DNA of 64,000 bases from an uncultured Lachnospiraceae bacterium. GTDB taxonomy: Bacteria; Bacillota; Clostridia; Lachnospirales; Lachnospiraceae. Below the pieces are notes generated by a model. The model was given only the letters and a program-made list of their open reading frames with translations. It ran no database searches and was not told the DNA's origin. Numbering within the stretch: position 1 is the first letter of the stretch; each line of letters opens with the position of its first letter. Below, one piece after another: positions 7,800 through 17,069 of the stretch. The DNA is taken from the NCBI GenBank assembly GCA_910589265.1, contig CAJUTQ010000026.1:1-64000 (forward strand), read 5' to 3'. A program made the translations under genes and the position numbers.

Positions 7800-9041
7800 A
7801 TGAAAAGAAGAGTTGTAGTAACTGGTTTAGGAGCTGTGACCCCTATTGGGAATAATGTTGGCCAGTTTTGGGAAAGCATTAAAAAAGGTATGGTAGGCAT
7901 TGGGCCTATTACAAAATTTGATGCATCCCAATATAAAGTAAAAATGGCAGCAGAAGTAAAAGATTTCTCTCCAAAAGACTATATGGATCCAAAGTCTGCA
8001 AAGAGAATGGAGCTCTTTTCCCAGTATGCAGTGGCAGCAGCAAAGGAAGCGTTTGATGATTCTAAATTAGATATGGCAAAGGAAGATCCATATAGGGCAG
8101 GAGTCATTGTAGGCTCTGGAATTGGAAGTTTACAAGTGATAGAAAAGGAGTATACAAAAATTGTAGAAAAAGGTCCTTCCAAAGTAAATCCTTTAATGGT
8201 TCCTTTGATGATTTCTAATATGGCTGCTGGCAATATTGCTATTCAATTGGGATTTAGAGGGAAATGTACAAATGTGGTAACTGCCTGTGCTTCTGGCACG
8301 AATTCCATTGGGGATGCCTTTCGGGCCATTCAATATAATGATGCAGATTTTGTGTTGGCAGGAGGGGCGGAAAGTTCTATCTGTCCTACAGGAGTGGCAG
8401 GATTTTCTGGCTTAACCGCCTTGACAACAAGGGAAGATCCAATGAGAGCATCGATTCCCTTTGACAGAGAAAGAAGTGGTTTTGTCATTGGAGAAGGGGC
8501 AGGAATTACTATGCTAGAAGAACTAGAACATGCAAAAAAAAGAGGTGCAAAAATTTATGGGGAAGTAGTAGGATATGGAACGACAGGAGATGCATATCAT
8601 ATTACCTCTCCCTTAGAAGATGGAAGCGCTGCAGCTAAAGCAATGATGCTTGCTATGGAAGAGGCAAACGTCCTTCCAGAGCAGGTTGAGTATATCAATG
8701 CCCATGGAACGAGCACTCATCATAACGACTTGTTTGAGACAAGAGCGATCAAGGCAGCTTTTGGCCATAAGGCAAAGGATCTTATTATTAACTCCACCAA
8801 ATCTATGATTGGCCATTTACTTGGAGCAGCAGGGGGAGTAGAATTTATTACATGTGTGAAGTCTATTGAAGAAGGTTTTATTCATCAAACAATGGGAACT
8901 GTGGAAACAGATGAGGAATGTGACTTAAACTATGCAATAGGAGCGCCCGTGAGAAAGAACATTCACTATGCTATGTCCAATTCTTTAGGATTTGGAGGAC
9001 ATAATGGGACGCTTTTGATTAAAAAGTATGAGGAAGAATAG
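7800..9041 (+). CDS. fabF: 3-oxoacyl-ACP synthase II (FabF)
   Basis: A 413-residue elongation condensing enzyme. The catalytic triad is Cys163 in VTACASGTNS, His302 in NAHGTSTHHND and His339 in SMIGHLLGA. The glycine-rich C terminus (NSLGFGGHNGTLL) is intact. In many clostridia FabF also influences the ratio of unsaturated fatty acids, because no FabA/FabB pair exists; none is seen here. It follows fabG after 17 bp with an AGAAAGG ribosome binding site. Confidence in the function is very high. Confidence 0.96.
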   Translation: MKRRVVVTGLGAVTPIGNNVGQFWESIKKGMVGIGPITKFDASQYKVKMAAEVKDFSPKDYMDPKSAKRMELFSQYAVAAAKEAFDDSKLDMAKEDPYRAGVIVGSGIGSLQVIEKEYTKIVEKGPSKVNPLMVPLMISNMAAGNIAIQLGFRGKCTNVVTACASGTNSIGDAFRAIQYNDADFVLAGGAESSICPTGVAGFSGLTALTTREDPMRASIPFDRERSGFVIGEGAGITMLEELEHAKKRGAKIYGEVVGYGTTGDAYHITSPLEDGSAAAKAMMLAMEEANVLPEQVEYINAHGTSTHHNDLFETRAIKAAFGHKAKDLIINSTKSMIGHLLGAAGGVEFITCVKSIEEGFIHQTMGTVETDEECDLNYAIGAPVRKNIHYAMSNSLGFGGHNGTLLIKKYEEE

Positions 9042-9063
9042 AAAAAAGGAAGGGCAGGCAAAG

Positions 9064-9534
9064 ATGGAATTTGAACAGATGATCACATTAATTAAAACCG
9101 TTTCTGATTCAACACTCACTGCATTTAAATATGAGGAAAAAGGAGTAAAAATTACACTGGAAAAAAAGATGTCTAAAGAGGAGAGCCAAAAAACCTTCGT
9201 TTCCTCAGCCATCGTAGAGGGACAGGGGGAAAAGACAGTCTCAGCAACAGCAGTAAGCAGTCATACTTCTTTCTTGGAAGAAGGAAAGGAGCAAGAGGCG
9301 GGGCATATTGTTCACTCTCCTCTTGTAGGAGTCTTTTATGCGGCTCCCTCAGAGGAAGCAGAGCCTTTTGTAAAAAAGGGAGACACAGTTTTGAAGGGCC
9401 AAACTTTAGCTATTGTGGAGGCCATGAAGTTAATGAATGAAATTGAAAGTGATTATGATGGGACAGTAGTAGAAATATTCGCAGAGAATGGGCAGGCAGT
9501 GGAATATGGACAGCCTTTGTTCCAAATCTCTTAA
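9064..9534 (+). CDS. accB: Biotin carboxyl carrier protein of acetyl-CoA carboxylase
   Basis: This 156-residue protein carries the biotin that shuttles CO2 between AccC and the carboxyltransferase. The C-terminal biotinyl domain (about 80-156) holds the attachment lysine, Lys122, in EAMKLMNEI. The N-terminal half has the family's low-complexity Ala/Ser/Glu linker. The ORF can be extended upstream to 9028 across the fabF stop, but the ATG at 9064 gives the standard MEFEQMITLI start. GGAAGG lies upstream. The biotin protein ligase that modifies it is not in the window. Confidence 0.95.
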   Translation: MEFEQMITLIKTVSDSTLTAFKYEEKGVKITLEKKMSKEESQKTFVSSAIVEGQGEKTVSATAVSSHTSFLEEGKEQEAGHIVHSPLVGVFYAAPSEEAEPFVKKGDTVLKGQTLAIVEAMKLMNEIESDYDGTVVEIFAENGQAVEYGQPLFQIS

Positions 9535-9590
9535 ATATTTCTGTAGCTTTGGGAGGCTTCATTCCAAATGAGAAAGGAATGGGAATGACA

Positions 9591-10019
9591 ATGAATTATT
9601 TAGATATAAAAAAAATACAAGAAATAATTCCCCACAGGCATCCTTTTTTGCTTGTGGATTTTATAGAAGATTACGAGCCAGGGGAGTATGCAGTAGGATA
9701 TAAATGTGTCACGTATACAGAGTCTTTTTTTCAAGGACATTTTCCACAGGAGCCAGTTATGCCAGGCGTACTTATTATAGAAGCATTAGCCCAGGTAGGA
9801 GCTGTCGCCATTTTATCTAAAGAGGAAAATAAAGGGAAAATTGCTTATTTTGGAGGGATTTCTAAGTGTAAGTTTAAGGGAAAAGTAGCGCCTGGAAATA
9901 AATTGAAGTTGGAGACAAAGATTATAAAACAAAAAGGGCCAGTGGGAATTGGAGAAGCACTGGCCAGCGTGGATGGCCGTACGGTAGCTATTGGGGAGCT
10001 AACGTTTATGGTAGGATGA
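9591..10019 (+). CDS. fabZ: 3-hydroxyacyl-ACP dehydratase (FabZ)
   Basis: A 142-residue hot-dog-fold dehydratase that converts 3-hydroxyacyl-ACP to trans-2-enoyl-ACP. The PHRHPFLLVD motif starts at 14. Catalytic His50 is in GHFPQEPVMPG and Glu64 in LIIEALAQ. The start is taken at ATG 9591 (MNYLDIKKIQ), which fits the family. In-frame ATG codons at 9579 and 9585 and a TTG at 9549 also exist. AGAAAGGAATGGG upstream supplies the ribosome binding site. It lies between accB and accC, as in the streptococcal operon. Confidence 0.95.
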   Translation: MNYLDIKKIQEIIPHRHPFLLVDFIEDYEPGEYAVGYKCVTYTESFFQGHFPQEPVMPGVLIIEALAQVGAVAILSKEENKGKIAYFGGISKCKFKGKVAPGNKLKLETKIIKQKGPVGIGEALASVDGRTVAIGELTFMVG

Positions 10020-10047
10020 CAGAAAGGGTGAAGGGCGTGAGCGCTTT

Positions 10048-11400
10048 ATGATAAAAAAAGTATTAATTGCAAACAGGGGAGAAATAGCAGTCCGAATTAT
10101 AAGAGCTTGCAGGGAAATGGGAATTGAGACAGTTGCCGTTTACTCAGTGGCAGATAAAGAAGCTCTCCATACACAGCTGGCAGATGAGGCCATTTGCATT
10201 GGGCCTTCACCATCTACGGAAAGCTATTTACGCATGGAACAGATTTTAAGCGCTACTTTAGTTTCAGGAGCAGATGCAATCCATCCAGGATTTGGGTTTC
10301 TATCGGAGAATAGTAAGTTTGCCCAGCTTTGCGAGCAATGTCATATTACCTTCATTGGCCCAAATGCAGAAGTGATAGAAAAAATGGGGGATAAAGCAAA
10401 AGCTAGAGAGGTGATGGAAAAGGCAGGGGTTCCCATCATACCAGGGAGCAAGGGGGCCGTTTACAAAATAGAAGAGGGGAAAAGAGAAGCAAAAGAGATT
10501 GGATATCCTGTTATTGTGAAAGCAGCCCTTGGCGGCGGCGGAAAGGGAATGCGGGTTGCTTATAAGGAAGAGGAATTTGAGTCAAGCTTTACAACGGCCC
10601 AAAAGGAGGCTAAAAATGCATTTGGAGATGATAAAATGTACATTGAACATTTTGTGGAGAATCCAAGGCATATTGAGTTTCAAATATTGGCCGATGAATA
10701 TGGGCATATTATACATTTAGGAGAAAGGGATTGCTCTATTCAAAGAAACCATCAGAAAATGATTGAGGAAGCTCCGTCAACAGCCATAGATGACTCCTTG
10801 AGGGAAAGGATGGGAGAGGCAGCAATAAGGGCTGCTAGGGCTGCGGATTATGTCAATGCTGGCACAATAGAATTTCTTTTGGAAAAGACAGGAGCTTTTT
10901 ACTTTATGGAAATGAACACAAGAATACAGGTAGAGCATCCAGTGACAGAATGGGTAACAGGGATGGACTTAATCAAAGAACAGATAAAGATAGCCTCTGG
11001 ACTTGAGATGAAATGGGAACAAAAGGATGTCCAATTAAAAGGCCATGCCATTGAGTGCCGGATTAATGCAGAATGTCCAGAAGAAAACTTTCGTCCCTCT
11101 CCAGGTCTGATTACGGATGTGTATCTTCCAGGAGGACAAGGGGTACGAATGGACACAGCCATTTATAATGGCTATGTAGTTCCTCCCTATTATGATTCTA
11201 TGCTGGCTAAGCTCATTGTCCATGGAAATTCTAGAGAGGAAGCTATTGCAAAGATGAGAAGCGCCCTTGGTGAGGTGATCATAGAAGGGATCGATACAAA
11301 TGTGGATTTCCAGTATTCTATTATGGAACATGAAGATTATCAGTCAGGAGAGTATGATATTGATTTTATTGAAAAGGTTCTTAAGAAGGAAAAAGGATGA
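10048..11400 (+). CDS. accC: Acetyl-CoA carboxylase, biotin carboxylase subunit
   Basis: This 450-residue ATP-grasp enzyme carboxylates biotin on AccB using ATP and bicarbonate. Family signatures run in order: KKVLIANRGEIAVRI at the N terminus, HPGFGFLSEN, the glycine-rich GGGGKGMR loop, CSIQRNHQK, and EMNTRIQVEHPVTE in the active site. A biotin-carboxylase C-terminal domain follows from about 335. The length is normal. It starts 28 bp after fabZ and is followed after 15 bp by the fused carboxyltransferase gene, so the whole carboxylase is made from one transcript. Confidence 0.96.
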   Translation: MIKKVLIANRGEIAVRIIRACREMGIETVAVYSVADKEALHTQLADEAICIGPSPSTESYLRMEQILSATLVSGADAIHPGFGFLSENSKFAQLCEQCHITFIGPNAEVIEKMGDKAKAREVMEKAGVPIIPGSKGAVYKIEEGKREAKEIGYPVIVKAALGGGGKGMRVAYKEEEFESSFTTAQKEAKNAFGDDKMYIEHFVENPRHIEFQILADEYGHIIHLGERDCSIQRNHQKMIEEAPSTAIDDSLRERMGEAAIRAARAADYVNAGTIEFLLEKTGAFYFMEMNTRIQVEHPVTEWVTGMDLIKEQIKIASGLEMKWEQKDVQLKGHAIECRINAECPEENFRPSPGLITDVYLPGGQGVRMDTAIYNGYVVPPYYDSMLAKLIVHGNSREEAIAKMRSALGEVIIEGIDTNVDFQYSIMEHEDYQSGEYDIDFIEKVLKKEKG

Positions 11401-11415
11401 TGGGATGGATAGATT

Positions 11416-13134
11416 ATGAAGCTGAACGAAGTGTTTAAAAAAACAAAACGGTATATTTCACTACCTGAAGCCGCCACAGAAGAGGAAAGGCCAAATGCAA
11501 AAAAGGCTTCAAAGCCCATTGTGCCCCAGGGGCTTTTAAAAAAATGTAACGTGTGTAAGGCAGCTATTATTGCTGAAGATGCAAAAAGGGATTATTATAT
11601 ATGTCCTAAATGCGGCAGTTATTTTCGGATGCATGCATATCGAAGAATGGAAATGATTCTGGATGAAGGCTCTTTGGAGGAATGGGACAGGGAACTTTCT
11701 TCTGGAAATCCATTAAAATATAAAGACTATGAGGAAAAGGTGAATGCTTTAAGGGAAAAGACAAAACTAGATGAAGGAATTATTACAGGAATGGGAAGAA
11801 TCCACGGCATTCCAGTTGTAATCGGAGTCTGTGATGGAAGATTTATGATGGCTAGTATGGGAAAGGTTGTGGGAGAGAAAATTGCAAAGGCGGTGGAAAA
11901 GGCAACAAGGAAAAGGCTTCCTGTCATTTTATTTGCCTGTTCTGGGGGAGCCAGAATGCAGGAAGGAATTGTTTCTCTTATGCAGATGGCAAAGACAGCG
12001 GCTGCTTTAAAAAGACATAGTGACGTAGGGCTGTTATATATTAGTGTTCTGACCGATCCCACAACTGGGGGAGTGACGGCTAGTTATGCTATGCTTGGTG
12101 ATATTATTTTGGCAGAGCCTGGGGCTCTCATAGGATTTGCAGGACCTAGAGTCATTGAGCAGACAATTGGTGAAAAACTTCCAGAAGGGTTCCAGAGAGC
12201 AGAATTTTTGCTGGAGCATGGATTTGTAGACCAGATTATAAAACGGGAAAATATGAAGGAGGAATTGGCTAAAATTTTAAAGTATCATGAAAAAGGTACT
12301 CTTATTCAGACATTAAGAAAAGTTCCAAGAGATAACCGTATAGGCAATCCCATGGCTTCTGCCTGGGATAGAGTACAAACTTCCCGTATGAAAGATCGCC
12401 CTGTTGGAGGAGATTATATAAAAGCTTTATTTACAGATTTTACAGAGTTTCATGGAGACCGATATTTTAAGGATGACAAAGCTATTATAGGAGGAATTGG
12501 GTATTTTCATGGAATGCCTGTAACGGTTATTGCACAGGCAAAAGGAAAGTCCACAAAGGAAAATGTGGAGAGAAATTTTGGCATGCCTTCCCCAGAAGGA
12601 TATAGAAAGGCACTAAGACTTATGAAGCAGGCAGAAAAGTTTAACCGCCCTATTCTTTGCTTTGTAGATACCCCTGGAGCTTTTTGCGGGTTGGAAGCAG
12701 AAGAGCGGGGACAAGGGGAAGCCATTGCAAGAAATCTTTTTGAACTTTCGAATTTACAAACCCCTATTTTGTCCATTGTCATTGGGGAAGGGGGAAGCGG
12801 AGGAGCCCTGGCCCTGGCTGTTGCTGATGAAGTATGGATGCTGGAAAATTCTATTTATTCCGTTCTCTCTCCAGAAGGATTTGCCAGTATTTTGTGGAAG
12901 GATGCAAAGAGAGCAAAGGAAGCAGCAGGAATAATGAAGCTGACAGCAAGAGATTTAAAAAGACTTGGAATTATAGAGAAAATATTGCCTGAACCAGAAA
13001 AACTCACTTCTGATACTATGGATGAAGTAGTCAATAAGCTAGATTATTTTATAGAAGAATTTTTGAAAGAGTATTCCAGTCTTTCTCAGGAGGAGCTTGT
13101 AAATAAAAGGTATAAACGGTTCCGCTTATTGTAA
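11416..13134 (+). CDS. accDA: Fused acetyl-CoA carboxylase carboxyltransferase (AccD-AccA)
   Basis: This single 572-residue chain joins the beta and alpha carboxyltransferase subunits, which most bacteria make separately. The AccD half (about 1-290) opens with the zinc ribbon Cys44-x2-Cys47 and Cys63-x2-Cys66, then has CSGGARMQEG and the crotonase-like GFAGPRVIEQT. The AccA half (about 300-572) carries FTEFHGDRYF, VDTPGAFCG and the oxyanion segment GEGGSGGALALA. No stop codon or frameshift separates them, and the join lies near KYHEKGTLIQTLRKVPR. The product transfers CO2 from carboxybiotin to acetyl-CoA to form malonyl-CoA. Fused forms are known in clostridia. Confidence 0.94.
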   Translation: MKLNEVFKKTKRYISLPEAATEEERPNAKKASKPIVPQGLLKKCNVCKAAIIAEDAKRDYYICPKCGSYFRMHAYRRMEMILDEGSLEEWDRELSSGNPLKYKDYEEKVNALREKTKLDEGIITGMGRIHGIPVVIGVCDGRFMMASMGKVVGEKIAKAVEKATRKRLPVILFACSGGARMQEGIVSLMQMAKTAAALKRHSDVGLLYISVLTDPTTGGVTASYAMLGDIILAEPGALIGFAGPRVIEQTIGEKLPEGFQRAEFLLEHGFVDQIIKRENMKEELAKILKYHEKGTLIQTLRKVPRDNRIGNPMASAWDRVQTSRMKDRPVGGDYIKALFTDFTEFHGDRYFKDDKAIIGGIGYFHGMPVTVIAQAKGKSTKENVERNFGMPSPEGYRKALRLMKQAEKFNRPILCFVDTPGAFCGLEAEERGQGEAIARNLFELSNLQTPILSIVIGEGGSGGALALAVADEVWMLENSIYSVLSPEGFASILWKDAKRAKEAAGIMKLTARDLKRLGIIEKILPEPEKLTSDTMDEVVNKLDYFIEEFLKEYSSLSQEELVNKRYKRFRLL

Positions 13135-13178
13135 AAAAGATAGAAAAGGGAGCTTAAAAAGAAAGGCATGGTATAAAA

Positions 13179-14228
13179 ATGACAATGGGAAATGGAAGAT
13201 GGACGATTCCTATTATACAAGGAGGGATGGGCGTTGGTATAAGTCTAGGAGGATTAGCAGGGGCAGTGGCAAAAGAAGGGGGACTAGGACTTATTTCAGC
13301 GGCCCAAATTGGATTTAAAGAGAAGGATTTTAAGGAAAATACTGTAAAAGCAAACAAAAGGGCTATTCATAGGGAATTAAAAAAGGCAAGAGAAATAGCG
13401 CCCCAAGGGATGATTGGATTTAACATCATGGTAGCCTTAAAAAATTATGAGGATTATGTCAAAGAGGCAGTGAAGGCAGGGGCTGACATTATTGTTTCTG
13501 GTGCAGGAATTCCTACAGAGCTGCCTTCTTATGTGGAAGGCTCTGATACAAAAATAGCGCCCATTGTATCTACAGATAAATCTGCGAAAGTCATATTAAA
13601 ATATTGGGAGAAAAAATATAAGCGTCTGCCAGATCTCATGATTATTGAAGGACCAAAGGCAGGAGGACATTTAGGTTTTACAAAAGAACAGCTTTCCTTT
13701 TATGATGATAAGGAATATGAAAAAGAGATTTTGGCAATTTTAAAAACAGTAAAAGAATTTGGGGACAGGAAGGAAGAGCATATTCCAGTAGCTGTTGCAG
13801 GAGGGGTGGATACGAGACAAGGGGTAGCCCATATGCTAAAGCTGGGAGCTGATGCCGTCCAAATTGGGACCAGATTTGTGACAACGAAGGAGTGCGACGC
13901 AAACATCCGCTTTAAAGAAGCTTATATTCAAGCAGAAAAAGAAGATATTATTCTTGTTAAGAGTCCTGTAGGGATGCCAGGGCGGGCAATTAGAAATCCT
14001 TTCATGGAAAAGGTCATTGCTGGTGAGAAAATTCCCCATGGCTGCCATCAATGTATAAAACAATGTAATGTGATAGATATTCCTTACTGTATTACAGAGG
14101 CTCTTATTCATGGGGCTTTAGGGGATGTGGACAACGGACTTCTCTTTTGCGGGGCAAATGCTTACAAAGCACACAGGATAGAGACGGTAAAGGAAGTTAT
14201 GGATTCTTTATTACCAGATAGGACGTGA
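13179..14228 (+). CDS. FabK-like / nitronate monooxygenase family flavoprotein
   Basis: This second FMN-dependent TIM-barrel protein of the operon has 349 residues. It shares IPIIQGGMGVGISLGGLAG, GFNIMVAL, IVSGAGIPTELPSY, EGPKAGGHLG and VAGGVDTRQG with the 2-nitropropane dioxygenase/FabK superfamily. It differs from FabK by a large insertion and a C-terminal cysteine cluster (Cys289-x2-Cys292-x3-Cys296 and Cys304) that could bind a metal or Fe-S centre. The position between accDA and the fabT-like gene implies a link to fatty acid synthesis. It may be a paralogous enoyl reductase, or an enzyme that removes nitronates or otherwise repairs intermediates. The activity is not decided by sequence. 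Confidence 0.8.
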   Translation: MTMGNGRWTIPIIQGGMGVGISLGGLAGAVAKEGGLGLISAAQIGFKEKDFKENTVKANKRAIHRELKKAREIAPQGMIGFNIMVALKNYEDYVKEAVKAGADIIVSGAGIPTELPSYVEGSDTKIAPIVSTDKSAKVILKYWEKKYKRLPDLMIIEGPKAGGHLGFTKEQLSFYDDKEYEKEILAILKTVKEFGDRKEEHIPVAVAGGVDTRQGVAHMLKLGADAVQIGTRFVTTKECDANIRFKEAYIQAEKEDIILVKSPVGMPGRAIRNPFMEKVIAGEKIPHGCHQCIKQCNVIDIPYCITEALIHGALGDVDNGLLFCGANAYKAHRIETVKEVMDSLLPDRT

Positions 14229-14231
14229 GAC

Positions 14232-14771
14232 ATGGAAAAGGAATCGTTCAATACGTATGATATGCTCAATCATATTTTAGTTCAACTCTTTCACGAAATA
14301 TGGAAGAGAGAAGAAGAAGCCATTGTTACCGATGAATTTCAGGATATTACAAACAATGATATGCATATTATTGAAGCAGTAGGTCTCTTAAACGAGACAA
14401 ATAATATGTCTGGAATTGCCAAAAAGCTTGGGATTACTGTAGGCTCTCTTACAACGGCAATGAACAGTTTAGTACAAAAAGGATATGTTATCCGGGAAAG
14501 AAGCGAGCAGGATCGACGAGTTGTATTTATCCGTCTAACAAAAAAAGGTGAAAAGGCTTATTGGCATCACAAAGAATTCCACCATTTAATGACAAAGGCA
14601 GTGATGGAGAAGCTAAAAGAAGAAGAAATTCCTATTTTAATCAAAATGCTTCAAGGCTTGTCGGAATTTTTCAGGGATTATGGAGAGAAAAAGCCGTCCA
14701 GTGAAAAACAGGATCGTTATCCCAGAAATAAAAAGGGCAGCATGGAAATACCATTCACCTATATACCGTAA
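14232..14771 (+). CDS. fabT: MarR-family regulator, FabT-like
   Basis: The first 150 of 179 residues align well with FabT of streptococci. NDMHIIEAVG, the winged-helix segment GIAKKLGITVGSLTTAMNSLVQKGY and the RSEQDRRVVFIRLTKKG wing are clear. FabT represses fatty acid genes, with acyl-ACP as co-repressor. The matching TTTGAnnnTCAAA boxes lie at the operon promoter (4019-4067), so autoregulation is expected. The gene is last in the operon instead of first. The last 29 residues are an extension beyond the usual FabT end, and 135 bp of the gene overlap the convergent membrane-protein gene. Only 3 bp separate it from the preceding gene. Confidence 0.87.
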   Translation: MEKESFNTYDMLNHILVQLFHEIWKREEEAIVTDEFQDITNNDMHIIEAVGLLNETNNMSGIAKKLGITVGSLTTAMNSLVQKGYVIRERSEQDRRVVFIRLTKKGEKAYWHHKEFHHLMTKAVMEKLKEEEIPILIKMLQGLSEFFRDYGEKKPSSEKQDRYPRNKKGSMEIPFTYIP

Positions 14772-16862
14772 AGATATGTCTACAGGCACAAGACTGGCTG
14801 GAAGATAAATGCGTAACCGGTGTTCAGCACCTATGGAGGTTCTTAAGGTCTGTCCAGCTAGCGGGCCATTGCCAATGACCTTTGCACGATATCCTTTGTA
14901 ATAAAAGAGAGGGACATCCAAGTAGCTTTCTTCATTAGGAGTAGAATAAAGAAAACGAATTCTATTTTCAAATTGAGTATAGTCTGAAATTTGAAGAGAT
15001 TCATCTATATAAAAGAGATTTGTATTTCGAAAATTGGCATCTGTCGTACCTTTTGGCCAGTATTCAGGTATATGGGCTCTTGTCACTCCTCCTTTGAGGA
15101 TTGTAATGTCACCTTCTTTAAAAAAGGAAGTAAATAGAATTCCAATGGAAGAAAAGATGGATAAGAAAAGAAAGAAAAAATAGGCAGCGATAAGCTGTCT
15201 TTTTTTCATACAAAAACCTTTCAAGGAGTGAATATTGTTTACATAAGAAATTTCTTTGAAGTTTCCTATAAAATAAGAGGCAGCCATGATAAGGAGAGGA
15301 GAGGTTAGTATATGGAAGCGGAAAGGGAATTGAAGCATGTCTGTCGCCGCCTTTATAAAGGAAAGCTTATTAAGTATATCCCATGGAAAAAAGGATAAGG
15401 TCATAGAAAGAAAAAGGATTCCGCAAAAAAACAAAGTAAAAAATCCGGTTTTCCTTAAGGAATCTTCTCTTTTTTCTTTTATGAAAATAAGGAAAAAAAT
15501 AGGGATAAGAAAACAGGCAATTCCTATTAGACCAAGTATTCCCTGGCTTCCACCATCAAATAGGGGAACAAAGCCTAAAAGTTCTAAAAAGGTAGAGGAA
15601 GACTTTGAAAAATTTCCAATAAAGGCTTGTTCATTGATTCCCGATAAGTAGAAAGAAAGAAAAGGAACAATGTACCAAAGATTTATTAATAGGACAAAGA
15701 GACAGGAGAGAAAGAAAGATGTTCTTCTCTCTCTGTGAAAAAAACGTCTTCCTCCTAGAAGAATAAGAAAACATGTAAAAAAGGCTACAAGAAGACAACT
15801 TAATATATGAGATTGGATAATGCCAGTATATCCTATGATGAGAAAGGGAATTCCTTTTTTTGGAATGAGATACAAAATATGGAAAAGCCCGGCGATGATG
15901 AGGGGAAGAAATAAAAGGGCAAGAACTTCTCCAATAGCTTGACGATGGTAGATATTACTTAACCGATATGGAAATAAGGCATAAAGGAATCCAGCAGTAA
16001 AGGAAGGAAAGACAGAATTTGTCATACTTTTCATGGCAATGTACATAGCAAAGGGAGTGGCTATTTGAACAGCAAGAAGGAGAAAGCGGTAGGAGGACAA
16101 GATAGAAACATGGAAAACCCTTAGAATTCCAGGGATATAAAAAAAGAAATTAGGATATAAAACACCAGCCATTCCAAATCCATTATAGTTATTTGGATAA
16201 ATCATAACAGGAAACTGCCTGGAATAGAAACCATCTCTTATACCTTCTAACCGGTTTAAATGAAACCAGCTGTCCCATCCTGAGGCTATCGAAGACCGAA
16301 AGAGGGGAAAACAAGTAAAAAGGCCAGTGAAAAAAAGAAAAAGGAGGGAAAGCTTTTCAGAGGAAGAAAGGCGTAAAAAGACAGGACTTGTTAAAAAAAA
16401 GAGAAGAAAGATTCCAGTACAAAAGAAAAGAAATCCATGAAAATAAGCATCCTTTGAAAAGGGATGCAGGGAGTCAATTTGACAAGTATGGAGGGTGAAG
16501 GCATCTTTTGGTATGTTATCATTCGGAATAGAGAGGAAGAGGCGGTCAGTCCTTTGGGGGACAACAAGGGTGACACGTTGGCTGCCTCCTGTACAAGGGT
16601 TGAACACTCCTTCTAACAGTACTTCTTTATCTGCGAAAAAGGAGAAAGGTATATTGTGAGAGGCGCTGTAAGTAAAAGTAAAGGTGTACTGGCCTGGCCA
16701 GACATTCCAATCTGGTCCTTGATAGCCCTTCCCTTCCTGTAAGGAAAAAAAGTCAGAGGTATCAGAATAAAGATAAGAGGAATCCTTTTTTGAGAGAAAA
16801 AAAGTAATAAAAATGGAAAATAACGTAATGAAAAGTATGCCAAACCATTTTTTTTTGCTCAT
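14637..16862 (-). CDS. Large membrane protein, PTPS-related / GT-C-like
   Basis: This 741-residue protein has an N-terminal membrane segment (about 6-24), an extracytoplasmic domain of about 110 residues, then roughly twelve hydrophobic segments and a second soluble region (about 595-700) before a last membrane helix. It resembles the membrane proteins annotated as 6-pyruvoyl-tetrahydropterin synthase-related and the YfhO group. These share features with GT-C glycosyltransferases, and Asp197 and His201 in GWDSWFHLNRL fit a lipid-linked sugar transfer site. A role in surface glycan or teichoic acid modification is inferred. Its last 45 codons lie antisense to the end of fabT. The start codon is at 16862, with an AGAAAGGC ribosome binding site. 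Confidence 0.75.
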   Translation of the reverse strand: MSKKKWFGILFITLFSIFITFFLSKKDSSYLYSDTSDFFSLQEGKGYQGPDWNVWPGQYTFTFTYSASHNIPFSFFADKEVLLEGVFNPCTGGSQRVTLVVPQRTDRLFLSIPNDNIPKDAFTLHTCQIDSLHPFSKDAYFHGFLFFCTGIFLLFFLTSPVFLRLSSSEKLSLLFLFFTGLFTCFPLFRSSIASGWDSWFHLNRLEGIRDGFYSRQFPVMIYPNNYNGFGMAGVLYPNFFFYIPGILRVFHVSILSSYRFLLLAVQIATPFAMYIAMKSMTNSVFPSFTAGFLYALFPYRLSNIYHRQAIGEVLALLFLPLIIAGLFHILYLIPKKGIPFLIIGYTGIIQSHILSCLLVAFFTCFLILLGGRRFFHRERRTSFFLSCLFVLLINLWYIVPFLSFYLSGINEQAFIGNFSKSSSTFLELLGFVPLFDGGSQGILGLIGIACFLIPIFFLIFIKEKREDSLRKTGFFTLFFCGILFLSMTLSFFPWDILNKLSFIKAATDMLQFPFRFHILTSPLLIMAASYFIGNFKEISYVNNIHSLKGFCMKKRQLIAAYFFFLFLSIFSSIGILFTSFFKEGDITILKGGVTRAHIPEYWPKGTTDANFRNTNLFYIDESLQISDYTQFENRIRFLYSTPNEESYLDVPLFYYKGYRAKVIGNGPLAGQTLRTSIGAEHRLRIYLPASLVPVDISLRYIGEWYFHAALFISGITILFFTGRLFLSIIPEKFRQALKHFD

Positions 16863-16941
16863 AAATGTACCAGGCCTTTCTTGTAGAAAAAAGTGAAGGT
16901 ATTTTTCTTTCTTTTAGATTAGAAGCCAAAGGGAAGTTCTT

Positions 16942-16969
16942 TTGAAGATATTTGGCTCCAAAATATTAT
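16942..16969 (+). promoter_or_regulatory. Possible promoter of the ECF sigma operon
   Basis: TTGAAG (16942-16947) and TATTAT (16964-16969) are 16 bp apart, about 100 bp upstream of the sigma factor start. An additional self-dependent ECF promoter is likely for this type of gene, but no confident motif was found in the 207-bp gap. Confidence 0.35.
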
Positions 16970-17069
16970 AAAATACTATCTTGTCATTTTCAAGAGAGGA
17001 AAAAAAGAAAAAATTGAAGATTTTCTTTTGTGATATTCGTTTTATAAATAGAGAGGAGGCAGATAGAAA

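Noticed and set aside
15337..15651. Plus-strand ORF of 104 codons inside the large membrane-protein gene
   Set aside because: It is a shadow of the minus-strand gene, very Lys/Ser rich, with no ribosome binding site and no family resemblance.
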